64,000 nt of DNA from an uncultured Gammaproteobacteria bacterium. Lineage in GTDB: Bacteria > Pseudomonadota > Gammaproteobacteria > Ga0077536. The DNA lies in the NCBI GenBank assembly GCA_938082545.1, contig CALKCL010000002.1, positions 62,001 to 126,000 of the forward strand, read 5' to 3'. A program made the position numbers and the translations under genes. The notes under the pieces are model-generated. The model did no database searches, was not told where the DNA came from, and saw only the letters and a program-made list of their open reading frames with translations. Below, in pieces: positions 9,668 through 20,600 of the stretch (position 1 is the first letter of the stretch; each line of letters starts with the position of its first letter).

Positions 9668-10673
9668 TGACCGTTTTCCCAAGTAAGTTCTCAAGCGCTT
9701 TACTCGCACGCCAAAACCGACATTGAGTTCGCGAGGTAATCAAATACTTTTGGCGATTAGATGCAATAGTGACGGAAAAAATTGAACTCTTTTTGAGCGC
9801 CAACAATATTTGCGGGAAGACTTTTTCTAAAAACTCTATGATAAAGCTATCGTCTCTGTGGGGCGGCAGTATAATCGTCGTGACACCTTTGCCTGCTTCC
9901 AGTCGTTCTGGCAACTCTAGAATATTCTGAGAATAGTCACAGCTAAAGAAAGAAGCACATGCTGCGGAGAAATCGTCTTTTCCAAAAAAAATACCTTCAC
10001 TAGCCCCACTTCTAACAGGAGTTGATCCTGCACCCCAGAACCACAAGCTGTTTATTGGTGTCTTTCCCATCGAAATGCGCTTCTGGTTAACACTGGATTC
10101 ATGCAATATCATCTGAGCTTCTGTCATCATCTTACCAAAGACGCCTAATGCTCTCCTATCTGTCGCGCTAGGCTCTAAAGGCATGCCGCGCAACTCAAAT
10201 GGATCGGCATTATAAAATGATACTGCGTCGTCGCACTCCAAATACCACCGTCCAGCAGCACCATAACTGAGCTTATTACCGTCCTCGAGGAAAAATTTAG
10301 ATACTTCATGGAATAATTCGAGAGATTCATCCTCAGTGAGTTCGATCACAGGGGCATCAAACATGAGTAATCGACTAGGATCTGCCCTCAAATAAACCGG
10401 TGCCACATTGATAAGATTAGCTGCAGACTTGTTGTCAGAGTCATATTGAGAGAACAAGGCAGCCACCGAAGGAATATCACCCGATTCTCCAGTTATCTCA
10501 AAGTACGCCAAAACTTCCTCGACAAAGTAACGAGAGAGCCTTGAAGAAACCTGTGCACGGCTAAGCGCTCGCCCTAAGGGCTTAGTGATAGCATCACTTG
10601 GGTTTGTACTAGGAAGTAGATATCTTTGGGGTTCAGGAAAGAATATTTCAAGTCTAGGCGAATCGTTTTTCAT
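9657..10673 (-). CDS. RpfE/COG4255-like conserved protein between thrC and recJ
   Basis: Cytoplasmic protein of 338 residues with no signal peptide or membrane segment. It has the NSLWFWGAG stretch and the placement next to recJ that I associate with the COG4255 family, annotated either as RpfE-type regulatory protein (named in Xanthomonas) or as a predicted cofactor-independent phosphoglycerate-mutase-like protein. Visible elements: LLPSTNPSDAITKPLGRALSRA near the start, ARWYLE-like GRWYLECDD in the middle, and a C-terminal HRDDSFIIEFLE segment. No known active-site motif can be assigned, so function is unknown. The ATG at 10673 is 8 bases after the thrC stop; a TTG at 10694 overlapping thrC is the alternative. 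Downstream it overlaps recJ. Confidence 0.75.
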   Translation of the reverse strand: MKNDSPRLEIFFPEPQRYLLPSTNPSDAITKPLGRALSRAQVSSRLSRYFVEEVLAYFEITGESGDIPSVAALFSQYDSDNKSAANLINVAPVYLRADPSRLLMFDAPVIELTEDESLELFHEVSKFFLEDGNKLSYGAAGRWYLECDDAVSFYNADPFELRGMPLEPSATDRRALGVFGKMMTEAQMILHESSVNQKRISMGKTPINSLWFWGAGSTPVRSGASEGIFFGKDDFSAACASFFSCDYSQNILELPERLEAGKGVTTIILPPHRDDSFIIEFLEKVFPQILLALKKSSIFSVTIASNRQKYLITSRTQCRFWRASKALENLLGKTVSEF

Positions 10674-10680
10674 CTGATGA

Positions 10681-11814
10681 TTACATACTGTCAAGTATAG
10701 CCCGCTTTACTGCATCCAACTTTGCTGGGACTTTTATTGTCCCTCCAGCACACTGATTTATTGCAGTGTCAGGATCTTTCAAGCCATGACCGGTCAATGT
10801 GCATGTGATTACACTTCCGTCTGGAATTTTCCCATTGACAATATCTCTCATCACTCCGCCCACACTAATTGCAGAGGCTGGCTCACAAAATATTCCTTCT
10901 TTTTCTGCCAGCATTTTTTGCGTTTTTAATATTTCTTCATCGCTCATGGAATCAAACCATCCACCAGATTCTTCACTTGCGCCCCAAGCATAGTCCCAGG
11001 ACTGGGGTCGCCCAATGCGGATAGCTGTCGCTATCGTTTCAGGCTCCTTAATTATTTCACGGCGAACAAACGGATCGGCAAGAGAGGCTTGATATCCCAA
11101 AATTTTCGGCCGCGATGCAACTACTGGTGGAAAGCTATAAGCAAAGTCAAATTCAGCACCCGCGCGAGCCCAATCTGATTTAGGAATAGATGCATACTCG
11201 CAGAACCCTGCCCAGTAAGCACTGATGTTGCCCGCATTACCGACAGGCACACAGTGGAAGTCTGGCGCTCTACCCAGCGCATCAATTATCTCGAACGCAG
11301 CAGTCTTTTGGCCCTGTAGTCTGTAAGGATTGATGGAATTGACTATAGTGACTGGCGCCGCCGATTCAAGACTCTTCACAATCTGCATACCATCGTCAAA
11401 ATTACCTTCAATCTGAATGACAACGGCTCCTTGAATCATAGCTTGCGCCAACTTACCCAGCGCAATTTTTCCTTCTGGGATTAGAACAAATGCTTTTATC
11501 CCTGCGCGAGAGGCATAGGCGGCAGCGGAGGCCGATGTGTTTCCTGTAGAAGCACAAATTATCGCCTCAGCACCCTCTTTGATAGCTTGTGTAACAGCCA
11601 TCGTCATTCCACGGTCCTTAAAAGAACCTGTAGGGTTGGTACCGTCAAATTTAGCGTATAACTCGATATCATGCCCAATAGACTTCATTATGTTGTCTAG
11701 TCTAATTAACGGAGTATCACCTTCACACAAGCTAATGATTTTCGTTTCACTATCAATAGGCAACCTAGCCCTGTATCGAGCTATCAAACCATCATAACGT
11801 GTGTTTTCATTCAT
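10681..11814 (-). CDS. thrC: Threonine synthase
   Basis: PLP enzyme converting O-phosphohomoserine to threonine, the last step of the pathway. The 377 residues fit the short (type III-like) ThrC class rather than the ~430-residue E. coli form. The PLP lysine is K66 in NPTGSFKDRGM; the phosphate-binding loop is PVGNAGNISAYW; CEPASAIS near the end is also typical. The ATG directly abuts the hom stop (TAG-ATG), so translation is probably coupled. Together with hom it supplies threonine from aspartate semialdehyde; a thrB homoserine kinase is not in this window. Confidence 0.95.
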   Translation of the reverse strand: MNENTRYDGLIARYRARLPIDSETKIISLCEGDTPLIRLDNIMKSIGHDIELYAKFDGTNPTGSFKDRGMTMAVTQAIKEGAEAIICASTGNTSASAAAYASRAGIKAFVLIPEGKIALGKLAQAMIQGAVVIQIEGNFDDGMQIVKSLESAAPVTIVNSINPYRLQGQKTAAFEIIDALGRAPDFHCVPVGNAGNISAYWAGFCEYASIPKSDWARAGAEFDFAYSFPPVVASRPKILGYQASLADPFVRREIIKEPETIATAIRIGRPQSWDYAWGASEESGGWFDSMSDEEILKTQKMLAEKEGIFCEPASAISVGGVMRDIVNGKIPDGSVITCTLTGHGLKDPDTAINQCAGGTIKVPAKLDAVKRAILDSM

Positions 11815-13143
11815 CTAAGGACTCTCCACTCTGTAACGTATTATATCACCACACACGTTGTCTGAATTACCAATATGCTTACAAGCATTTGCTATTGCAG
11901 CTTCAGTGATTTTTCGGGTAATAATAATTATGGGAACAGAGCCGTCATCGCCATGAGACTCTTGCTGCCTTATAGCCTCAATACTTACTTCAGATGAAGC
12001 TAAATTTTGGCTGATTTCAGCCAGGACTCCGGGTTTGTCGAGCGCTTGTATACGCAAATAATAAGCACTAGAAATATTTTCAATAGGCAAGACGTTCACC
12101 TCGGAGCTAAGATCGGATTTCGCTTGAAATTCAGCGCGCTGAATGTTTTGTTTTTGACTTGACTTCGCGGCAAGACTAACCAAGTCACTTATGACTGAAG
12201 AAGCGGTGGCGTCGCCGCCTGCGCCGGCTCCTGACAGAAGAAGAGGGCCTGTTTCCTCCGCGTCAATTAACACCGCATTAAGCACGCCATCGATATTGGC
12301 TAAAACATGTCCCTTGGGAATTAGTGTGGGGTGCACTCGTAATTCAATACCCGAGGTACTGTTAATAGCCAGAGCAAGGTGCTTTACCTTGTATCCCAGC
12401 GCATTTGCATAAACTAGGTCATCAACTAAGATTTCTCTTATTCCATCAATGGACACTTTTTCAAACTGAATAGCGCCACCAAACGCAAGAGATGCCAGAA
12501 TAGCCAGTTTATGCCCGGCATCAATGCCATCAATGTCAAAAGATGGGTCAGCTTCGGCATAACCCCGCGTTTGCGCCTCTTTTAAAATAGTCCCGAAACT
12601 GCACCCAGACTCTGACATTCCGGAAAGCATGAAATTGCAAGTGCCGTTAACTATCCCAACAACCTTGCTAATAGAATTTCCTACCAACGATTCGCGTAAC
12701 GTTTTGACAACAGGGATACTGCCCGCAATTGCTGCTTCGAAGCCTAAGAAAACATCATTTCGCTTCGCAGTTCCAATTAACTCATTCCCATGCAATGCTA
12801 TAACTGCTTTGTTTGCAGTCACTATGTGCTTGGATTTTTCGATTGCTTCTATCAAAACTTCTAGCGCTATAGTTGTTCCACCTATTAGCTCCACCACCAC
12901 TTCAACCTCTGGGTGGCGCACTACCTCAAGAGGATCGCTCGTTAGAATGAGTCCGTCCAGCGAGCAATCTCTATCCTTTTCTAGATCCCGGGCACAAGCA
13001 ATAATGACTTCAAAGCTGCACCCACATTTTTTCTCGATCGCGACTTTGTTTTTTTGTAAAATACGAATCACGCTTGCACCAACAGTGCCAAGCCCTAATA
13101 AGCCTATTTTAATTACTTGCATTGGCTTCTGAGCCTCATCCAT
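11815..13143 (-). CDS. hom: Homoserine dehydrogenase
   Basis: Reduces aspartate semialdehyde to homoserine with NAD(P)H, the branch point to threonine and methionine. The 442 residues are a monofunctional enzyme: N-terminal Rossmann loop GLLGLGTVGASV, catalytic core with GIVNGTCNFML and EADPSFDIDGIDAGHKLAIL, and a C-terminal ACT domain (about residues 345-430, beginning near YYLRIQALDKPGVLAEIS) that normally confers threonine feedback. The ATG at 13143 lies 9 bases after the alaC-like stop; an internal ATG at codon 8 gives the more usual beginning MQVIKIGLLG. The alaC-hom-thrC series is probably one operon. Confidence 0.95.
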   Translation of the reverse strand: MDEAQKPMQVIKIGLLGLGTVGASVIRILQKNKVAIEKKCGCSFEVIIACARDLEKDRDCSLDGLILTSDPLEVVRHPEVEVVVELIGGTTIALEVLIEAIEKSKHIVTANKAVIALHGNELIGTAKRNDVFLGFEAAIAGSIPVVKTLRESLVGNSISKVVGIVNGTCNFMLSGMSESGCSFGTILKEAQTRGYAEADPSFDIDGIDAGHKLAILASLAFGGAIQFEKVSIDGIREILVDDLVYANALGYKVKHLALAINSTSGIELRVHPTLIPKGHVLANIDGVLNAVLIDAEETGPLLLSGAGAGGDATASSVISDLVSLAAKSSQKQNIQRAEFQAKSDLSSEVNVLPIENISSAYYLRIQALDKPGVLAEISQNLASSEVSIEAIRQQESHGDDGSVPIIIITRKITEAAIANACKHIGNSDNVCGDIIRYRVESP

Positions 13144-13152
13144 CTTCGGTTG

Positions 13153-14334
13153 CTAATCAACATTGCGCATTAAGTCCTTTATTCCTCTAATTGCTTGCCG
13201 AGTCCTATGCACGTTCTCAATTAGAGCAAACCGTACATACTCATCTCCAAAGCTACCAAAACCTAGTCCGGGAGAAACCGCCACTTTCCCTTCGGATAAT
13301 AGCTTTTTAGAAAACTCCATTGAGCCTAGCGCACGCAAAGAATTAGGTATCTTTGCCCAAACAAACATCGTAGCTTTTGGAGCGACAACTTCCCAGCCCG
13401 CAGCATTCATTCCTTCACAGAGCACATCACGCCTGGTTTGATACATGTCTCTGATCTCGGTCACACAGTCCTGACTTCCCTCCAACGCGGCTATAGCCGC
13501 AACCTGAATAGGAGTAAAAATCCCATAATCCAAGTATGATTTAAGTCTGGCTAGAGCAGCAACCAAATCAGCGTTACCTACCATAAAGCCGACTCGCCAA
13601 CCTGGCATACTATAGCTTTTTGATAAGGAAAAAAATTCAACACAATGCTCTCGTGCTCCCTCAACCTGCATGATAGAAGGCGCCTTATACCCGTCAAAAA
13701 CAATATCAGCGTAAGCCAAGTCATGGACAACATAAATACCATTTTCCCGAGCAATTTTAACAACTTCTTCAAAAAAAGGTAACTCCACACACTGAGCAGT
13801 TGGGTTGCTTGGGAAACTGAGAAGCAACATCTTCGGTTTCCGTGCCGCAGTTTTAATTGCCTTACGAAGCTCTTCACAGAAATCGATATTTTCTCCAACG
13901 GGGACATATTGAACTTCAGCACCAGCGATTATGAATCCGTAAGGGTGGATAGGATAGGCTGGATTTGGCACTAGAACTGTGTCCCCAGTGTCTACCGTCG
14001 CCATTGCTAGATGCGCCAACCCCTCTTTGGAACCAATGGTCACGATGGATTCGCTTTCAGCGTCCAGCACCACATCGTATCGTCTTCGATACCAAGCACA
14101 TATAGCGCGTCTAAGTCGAGGAATACCGGCAGAAACCGAGTATCTGTGGGTATCATCTCGATTTGCGGCTTCACAAAGCTTTGCCACAATGTGCGGCGGT
14201 GTCGGTTGATCGGGATTGCCCATACCAAAGTCTATTATGTCCTCGCCCCTATACCGCGCAGCCATTTTAAGACTATTTACTTCATTGAAGACGTAAGGAG
14301 GAAGACGATCGATGCGTGAAAATCCAGTGGTCAC
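13153..14334 (-). CDS. alaC: AlaC-type PLP aminotransferase
   Basis: Class I/II aminotransferase of 393 residues, strongly resembling E. coli AlaC (glutamate-pyruvate transaminase): [39 protein letters not shown] and [16 protein letters not shown] are in family order (recalled, not aligned). The PLP lysine is K239 in [12 protein letters not shown]. The GTG at 14334 is chosen because [14 protein letters not shown] is the family N-terminus; the frame stays open upstream to an ATG at 14484, but that adds 50 odd residues and would overlap the divergent tldD. Its position before hom-thrC, as in other proteobacteria, suggests a link to amino-acid synthesis from the same precursors. Confidence 0.92.
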   Translation of the reverse strand: MTTGFSRIDRLPPYVFNEVNSLKMAARYRGEDIIDFGMGNPDQPTPPHIVAKLCEAANRDDTHRYSVSAGIPRLRRAICAWYRRRYDVVLDAESESIVTIGSKEGLAHLAMATVDTGDTVLVPNPAYPIHPYGFIIAGAEVQYVPVGENIDFCEELRKAIKTAARKPKMLLLSFPSNPTAQCVELPFFEEVVKIARENGIYVVHDLAYADIVFDGYKAPSIMQVEGAREHCVEFFSLSKSYSMPGWRVGFMVGNADLVAALARLKSYLDYGIFTPIQVAAIAALEGSQDCVTEIRDMYQTRRDVLCEGMNAAGWEVVAPKATMFVWAKIPNSLRALGSMEFSKKLLSEGKVAVSPGLGFGSFGDEYVRFALIENVHRTRQAIRGIKDLMRNVD

Positions 14335-14441
14335 AAGTTTTATTCTTCTATTAGCAGCCAAAAATACAATAAGTTCGCGATTATAACAGCAATTTTTATT
14401 AAACTGTCTGCTTGAGCCATTCTTAGGTAGAAGAAATAAAC

Positions 14442-15902
14442 ATGACAAAATCTTTAGCAACAGACAGTGAGCTTGGGCACGCACGAGCTAGACTACTCGA
14501 CCCTACCGGACTGGAGCTCCACCATTTAGAGTCGATAATAGGGATGCTTTCCGGACCCGCGATAGACTTTAGTGATGTGTTTTTAGAGTCGACCCGCAGT
14601 GAATCATGGCTAATGGAAAACAATATCGTTAAAGAAGGTGCTCACCAGATATTGCATGGCGGCGGATTACGCACAGTTGCAGGTCTGCAGACTGGATTCG
14701 CATATTCAGATGATCTTACCTTTGGCGCTCTAAAAAACGCAGCACAAGCTGCTCGAACTATCGTTGCCGGAGGACAAACCAGAGAATACAAACTTGAGAC
14801 TCGAACTGACAAGGTTTCATATTATGAAAACATAGACCCCATAGAGCAAATGAGCGCACAAACAAAAGTAGATTTATTAAACTCAATAAATAGTCGCCTG
14901 CGGGCGGCGGATAAACGCGTTATCGAAGTCAAAGCCAGTCTCTCCGGACAATATACTACCGCACTTATAGCCACTTCTGATGGAGGTTTGGTGAGTGATG
15001 TCAGGCCTTTAGTAAGGTTAAACGTCACTGTCATCGTCGAGGAAAAAGGGAGAAAAGAGACGGCAAGCTTCGGCGGTGGCGGTCGTCATAGCTACGAAAA
15101 GCTGATCAGCGAAGGAAATGCGGAGAAAATAGCTGACGAAGCCCTGCGTCAAGCTATTACTAACTTATCATCAGAGGATGCCCCTGCTGGGGAAATGACT
15201 GTAGTGCTTGCCCCAGGATGGCCCGGTATATTACTTCATGAAGCGATTGGTCATGGATTAGAAGGTGACTTCAATCGGAAAAAGACGTCCGCTTTTTCTG
15301 GCCGCATTGGTGAAAAAATTGCACACGAGAGCTGCACTGTCGTTGACGATGGCACCCTTAATGAACGTCGCGGCTCTCTCAATGTTGACGATGAAGGTAC
15401 TTCCTCAAATTGCACCACTCTTATAGAGAACGGCTACCTAAGAGGGTATCTTCATGACCGCCAAAATGCAGGGCTTATGGGCTCCTCACCCACAGGAAAT
15501 GGAAGACGCCAATCTTATGCGCATCGACCAATGCCAAGAATGACTAATACCTACATGCGACCAGGCGACCACCCTCCGGAAGAGATTCTAAAAAGTGTTA
15601 AAAAAGGACTGTACGCCGTTAGCTTTGGTGGGGGGCAAGTGGACATCACAAATGGCAAATTTGTATTTAGCGCCAGTGAAGCTTACCTAATAGAAAATGG
15701 AAAGATCACCAATCCAGTAAAAGGCGCCACTCTGATCGGCGATGGGCCAGATGTTCTGACTAAAGTATCAATGGTAGGTAACGATCTAAAGCTAGACAGC
15801 GGAGTCGGCACCTGCGGTAAAAATGGTCAATCAGTACCAGTAGGCGTGGGCCAACCCACTTTAAAAATCAATTCCTTGACCGTGGGAGGGACAAAAACTT
15901 AA
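14442..15902 (+). CDS. tldD: TldD metalloprotease subunit
   Basis: With TldE/PmbA, TldD forms a zinc metalloprotease that trims unfolded peptides, including microcin and CcdA substrates. The 486 residues match E. coli (481). The zinc motif HEAIGH (H266, E267, H271) followed by [10 protein letters not shown] is intact; a conserved glycine-rich C-terminus ([17 protein letters not shown]) is also present. The partner pmbA is not in the window. It is divergent from the aminotransferase across a 107-bp gap. In many gammaproteobacteria tldD follows yhdP directly; here glcD lies between them on the other strand. Confidence 0.95.
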   Translation: MTKSLATDSELGHARARLLDPTGLELHHLESIIGMLSGPAIDFSDVFLESTRSESWLMENNIVKEGAHQILHGGGLRTVAGLQTGFAYSDDLTFGALKNAAQAARTIVAGGQTREYKLETRTDKVSYYENIDPIEQMSAQTKVDLLNSINSRLRAADKRVIEVKASLSGQYTTALIATSDGGLVSDVRPLVRLNVTVIVEEKGRKETASFGGGGRHSYEKLISEGNAEKIADEALRQAITNLSSEDAPAGEMTVVLAPGWPGILLHEAIGHGLEGDFNRKKTSAFSGRIGEKIAHESCTVVDDGTLNERRGSLNVDDEGTSSNCTTLIENGYLRGYLHDRQNAGLMGSSPTGNGRRQSYAHRPMPRMTNTYMRPGDHPPEEILKSVKKGLYAVSFGGGQVDITNGKFVFSASEAYLIENGKITNPVKGATLIGDGPDVLTKVSMVGNDLKLDSGVGTCGKNGQSVPVGVGQPTLKINSLTVGGTKT

Positions 15903-15926
15903 ATTAGAAAAAACCTTGGAGAGCGT

Positions 15927-17372
15927 CTAAAACCTTTCTATTTCGGGATGAGGCAATTGTCCATTGTGGACATGCATTCCTCCAAGCTCAGCACAGCGAT
16001 GAAGAGAAGGTATGGCTTTGCCAGGATTTAGGAGACTTTCAGGGTCAAAAGCCTTTTTTATCGCCTGCATTTGACTGATTTCTTTCTCTGAAAATTGAAT
16101 ACACATCGCATCAAGCTTTTCAACCCCAACCCCGTGCTCTCCAGTAATAGTCCCCCCAACTTCAACGCATAATGCTAGGATCTCAGTGCCCAGCCTCTCC
16201 GCGCGCTCTAGCTGAGTGTCCACATTGGCATCATAAGCAATTAGTGGATGAAGATTACCGTCACCCGCATGAAAAACGTTAGCAACTCTTAGTCCGTAAG
16301 TAAGTGACAATTCATGAATACGATTCAACACAAACCCTAAATAACGCCGAGGAATAGTGCCATCCATGCAATAGTAATCAGGTGCTATCCTGCCCAGAGC
16401 AGGAAATGCGGATTTCCTTCCTTTCCAAAATAACAGCCTTTCAGCCTCCGTTTCAGAGACACGAAGCTGGGTAGCGCCAGCGCTGTTCATTAACCTACTT
16501 ACTCGTTCGATTTCCGCAGTCACTTCGGCCTCAACGCCGTCTAGTTCACATAGTAAGATGGCCGCACACCCAAGCGGATAGCCTGCTTTACAGTAGTCTT
16601 CCGCGACTTCTACCGACAGCTCATCCATCATTTCCAACCCTGCGGGAACAACACCTGAGCTGATTATAGACTCCACAGCCGAGCTGGCATCATCCACACT
16701 GTCAAAAGAGGCCAAAAGAACACGTGCCTGCTCAGGCTTCGGCAACAACTTAACCGTAACCTCTACCACAACACCTAGTAAGCCTTCAGACCCATGCATC
16801 AAAGCTAACAGGTCTAAACCGGAAGTATCAGGTGCACGCGACCCAATAGTTAATAGCTCTCCATCAATCGTCACCACCTTGATTTCCAGCACATTGTGGA
16901 CAGTCAAACCGTATTTAAGACAATGCAACCCACCAGAATTCTCAGCAACATTTCCCCCAATACTGCATGCGATTTGAGATGAAGGGTCTGGGGCATAATA
17001 GAGACCATACTCACTAACCGCATCACTGATCGCAGCGTTGCGTACGCCCGGCTCCAAGCTTGCTGTCAAATTTTCAGTGTCAATCGAAAGAATCTTATTC
17101 ATCTTAGCCAGACTCATCAAACAACCGTTAGCTAATGGCAAAGCGCCGCCAGAAAGGCCGGTGCCAGAGCCGCGCGTAACAAGAGGGGTAGATTGTTCCG
17201 CACATATATTTACTATCTTAACCACCTCATCAACAGTAGCTGGGATAACAACTATCAAAGGAGTTTGTTGGTACGCAGATAAACCGTCACATTCGTAAGG
17301 CCTCATCGCCTCATTAGACGACAAGCAGCGCTCAGGAGGCAGAAATTTTCGCAACTCAGATTCAATCGTCAT
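15927..17372 (-). CDS. glcD: Glycolate oxidase subunit GlcD (FAD-linked)
   Basis: FAD-binding VAO-type oxidoreductase of 481 residues. The FAD motif TRGSGTGLSGGALPL lies around residue 85; SSQIACSIGGNVAENSGG follows, and the C-terminal half has FHAGDGNLHP (substrate/metal histidines) and GGTITGEHGVGVEK. The end, HVHNGQLPHPEIERF, is what I remember of GlcD rather than D-lactate or D-2-hydroxyglutarate dehydrogenases. It should oxidise glycolate to glyoxylate together with GlcE and GlcF, which are absent on both sides (tldD and yhdP). Either the partners lie elsewhere or the enzyme works with a different substrate. A Fur-box-like sequence sits in the upstream gap. Confidence 0.88.
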   Translation of the reverse strand: MTIESELRKFLPPERCLSSNEAMRPYECDGLSAYQQTPLIVVIPATVDEVVKIVNICAEQSTPLVTRGSGTGLSGGALPLANGCLMSLAKMNKILSIDTENLTASLEPGVRNAAISDAVSEYGLYYAPDPSSQIACSIGGNVAENSGGLHCLKYGLTVHNVLEIKVVTIDGELLTIGSRAPDTSGLDLLALMHGSEGLLGVVVEVTVKLLPKPEQARVLLASFDSVDDASSAVESIISSGVVPAGLEMMDELSVEVAEDYCKAGYPLGCAAILLCELDGVEAEVTAEIERVSRLMNSAGATQLRVSETEAERLLFWKGRKSAFPALGRIAPDYYCMDGTIPRRYLGFVLNRIHELSLTYGLRVANVFHAGDGNLHPLIAYDANVDTQLERAERLGTEILALCVEVGGTITGEHGVGVEKLDAMCIQFSEKEISQMQAIKKAFDPESLLNPGKAIPSLHRCAELGGMHVHNGQLPHPEIERF

Positions 17373-17519
17373 CTGAAACCCTTTCTCAATATGAGTAGAT
17401 CACTTTTTGCTAGATTATAATTACTACTTAGTACTCAATCATATTCTAATCTTCCAGGGAGCTCAAAGATCAAAAAAATCTATTGCTTCTGCTTTAAAAT
17501 AGGTTTGCATTGGCGAGTG

Positions 17520-17540
17520 CTGTTATCATTATCATTAAGC
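17520..17540. promoter_or_regulatory. Fur-box-like repeat between glcD and yhdP
   Basis: The 267-bp gap between divergent glcD and yhdP contains TGTTATCATTATCATTAAGC, whose complement GCTTAATGATAATGATAACA includes two GATAA-type hexamers in tandem. The Fur consensus is built from GATAAT hexamers. It could equally be a chance AT-rich repeat. Which of the two genes it would control is undetermined. Nothing else clear was seen in the gap. Confidence 0.25.
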
Positions 17541-17639
17541 AATCTCAACGGTTACATGGATAATAGACATTTTTCCATCTCAAGCTGAGTGCTTGTTTTA
17601 CGCAAATTAAGGCAGCTTCCTAGCGATGATTAAAAACAT

Positions 17640-20600
17640 ATGTTCAAAATCATAGAAGCCATTGGGGCAAAGATTCCTAGGGCGTTAGCATATTTCATAA
17701 TAGCTGCTGGGTTCGCGGCTGTTACTACTCGAATTTTACTCCCCCTCAGCAAGCTCGACACCGGTTTCTTCTCAGACCATGTAACCGCTTTCTCTGGCAG
17801 ACCCGCCTCAATCCAAAATGTCCGATACAGTTGGACAGGATGGGCGCCCACGTTAACAGCTCAAAAACTGGATATCTTGGACAAGCCGAACGGCACCAGG
17901 CTGATTCACTTTCCCATAGTAAGAATTGAAGTATCACCTATTCAAAGTTTAATTAACCGCGAGCTTACTGCTAAAAAAATAACCTTTGAAAAACTCAACA
18001 TCAGTTTGATTCGAGATGAAGTAGGTAAAATATCAGTGAGGGGAATGCCTCCTCCTAAATTTCCAATTTTCACCTGGTTGCTTTCGCAAAAAGTATTCAG
18101 CCTGATTGACGTGACTCTTCAATTTGCAGATAAGACGACTCAACAAGATGTCTTACTTACTAATCTCACAGCAACGAGCGCTCATAATAAAGGTCATGAA
18201 ATATTCGGCTCCGCCCAGTTACCAAAAGAGTTAGGACAACATGTCGAATTCTCTATCGAATCTGACTCTACGATAGCGAATGGACTAGAAAACATAGAGG
18301 TGTTCATCAAAGCTGAAAATCTAAATTTAAGGAACGTACTTACGATATTAAATCAGCCATTGGATCTTGATGAAGCGACGATAGCAGACTTCAGTGGGAA
18401 AGGTGTCTGGGAAGATTCAACTTTGAAAACTTTTGACTTTGCTTTTCAAGGACCGTCTTCTGCCATCAAGTCAAAAAATCCTATCGCTATTGAAGGCACG
18501 GTTAGCTCCACAGGATCGACTTGGAAGCTCGATATAAGACACTTATCGGTGCCACATATTTCTTCGCTGAAAATGCAAAACGCAATCAATTTAGTGTGGA
18601 AGCAAGATCCCCTACTTGATAAAAAAATCAAGTTTTCAGCTAAGCAGTTTGACATTGCGATAGCGATGTACTTGGCTCGCCTCTCAGCCGCCGTGCCTCT
18701 TGAAGCCCAAAAACTGCTGGAAACTGTCCGTCCGCACGGTTCAATGGAAAACATAATAGGTCATTATTATCCTGATGGCATGGACTCCGTCTTTGCTATA
18801 AACCTCGGTATAAAAAATTTATCCACTAGAGGAACTGATAAATATCCGGCTTTATACGGCTTTTCAGGAGTTGCGAAAATAAACCAGATTGAAGGGGAAC
18901 TAATACTATTGAAGACCGATTTCTCTATCGACGAGCATCATAATCTTGATAGCCCTTTAGAATTCAACAGTCTTGAAGGCTCCCTCAATTGGGGGAAAAA
19001 CGCAAATGATAACTGGAGTATTTCAGTGCCTAGTATTTCCGGCAAATTAAACAATTCAGCCTTTCATATCTCTGGTCGGTACAAGAACTTACTCTCCAAT
19101 GAGGCTATTCTCGACGTTGGCGTCTCCTTGCCTAAGATTGACACTCAGAGCCTTAGTAGCCTGTTGCCTGTGAACATACTCTCTCGCAAAGGTGAAACCT
19201 GGATGCGGAACTTCTTCCATAAAGGGCAGTTGACCGAAGGGATGATAGCTTTTCGAGGGCCAACGAAAAATTTTCCATTTAGAAACTCTGAAGGCACGCT
19301 CGTCGCTGATTTCAAAGTCAGCAAATCAACGTTGGAATATGCTGAATTCTGGCCTTTAGCACGTGAAGTAAATGGACACATAGCTCTGCGGGAAGACAAC
19401 CTTTATTTTCTCATTAATGAAGGGACTATCGGCGAAGCCTCAATATCAAACGCCAACGTTAACTCCAAGCAACTCTTTAATAAAGAAAAATTTGTAAGCA
19501 TCAGTGGTAGAGCCACCGCTCCCGGCATCTTTCCATCCGAGCTAGTCCTAGCAAGTCCATTACTAAAGACTAAGGCGAAGCAAATTACGCAATTCATATT
19601 AGAGGACGATATTACGCTGCACCTAGACATGACTCTCCCTCTTTTCAGCGGAGGGAAAAAAGATATCTCTGGCAGAGCTACTTTTGATAAAAATACGTTA
19701 AGTTTAGCTCGTACAGATATTAAATTAACGGAGGTTTCGGGAAGCTTGTTCCTAAAAAATACTCAATGGTGGACGAATGAGCTAACTGCTATTTTAGATG
19801 CTACAGAAGTACACCTTAATGCTAAAAGTGGAAAGAACACTGAGCTATATGCTGCTGAAGTGCATATCCAAGGCAATTCGACAATCGAAAAACTGATATT
19901 TAGGCTTGAAAAACATAGCCCAGGCTTCGCCAAATGGCTTACTGAGAAAAATTTCACCTCATACACTAAAGGAAATTTAGACTGGGATACGACTATAACA
20001 ATACCCAAAAAGGCCTATGAGAATAATGAGGAGAAGTTTAATGGCCAGTTTAAATTTAGCTCTAATTTAGTAGGTGTCAAATCAACATTGCCTATGCCGA
20101 TGAAAAAATCAGCACCAAACGAAAAAGAGTTTTCAGTAGACCTTAAAATAGAAGACGGAAAATTGAAAGTTGCATTCATCGACTTCTTTGAAAACGGTGA
20201 TGTGCCGACTATCGAAACTGCAAAACACCCCGCACTGCACAAGGGCATTCTCTTTCGTGGATCCTTTCATCGCTTAGAAATCGATGCATGGATGAAATTT
20301 TTCAAAGGGGATAGTTCCACCAATGAAGATACTGAAAAAATCCCCTTGCTTTTTGACATACGGACTAGAGCTGCCAATCTTTTCGGCCACGATTTTAGTG
20401 ATATGCGAATTAAAGGTCTGCAAATCAAAGAAGGCTGGAATATCCAGATAGAAGGAATAGACGCCTCTGGCAATATAACTTTGCCTTCTCCCAGAAACTC
20501 CAACGTGCTCGACATTAAGCTTCAGCACCTACGTCTAATTAAAAAGACGTCGTTAACAGAAGCTGTCCCGCAGGCAAGATCCGATTTAGGACCTAATGAC

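Noticed and set aside
14334-14484. Long N-terminal extension of the AlaC-like aminotransferase (50 residues)
   Set aside because: It overlaps the divergent tldD start, has no family counterpart, and the GTG at 14334 gives the normal N-terminus.
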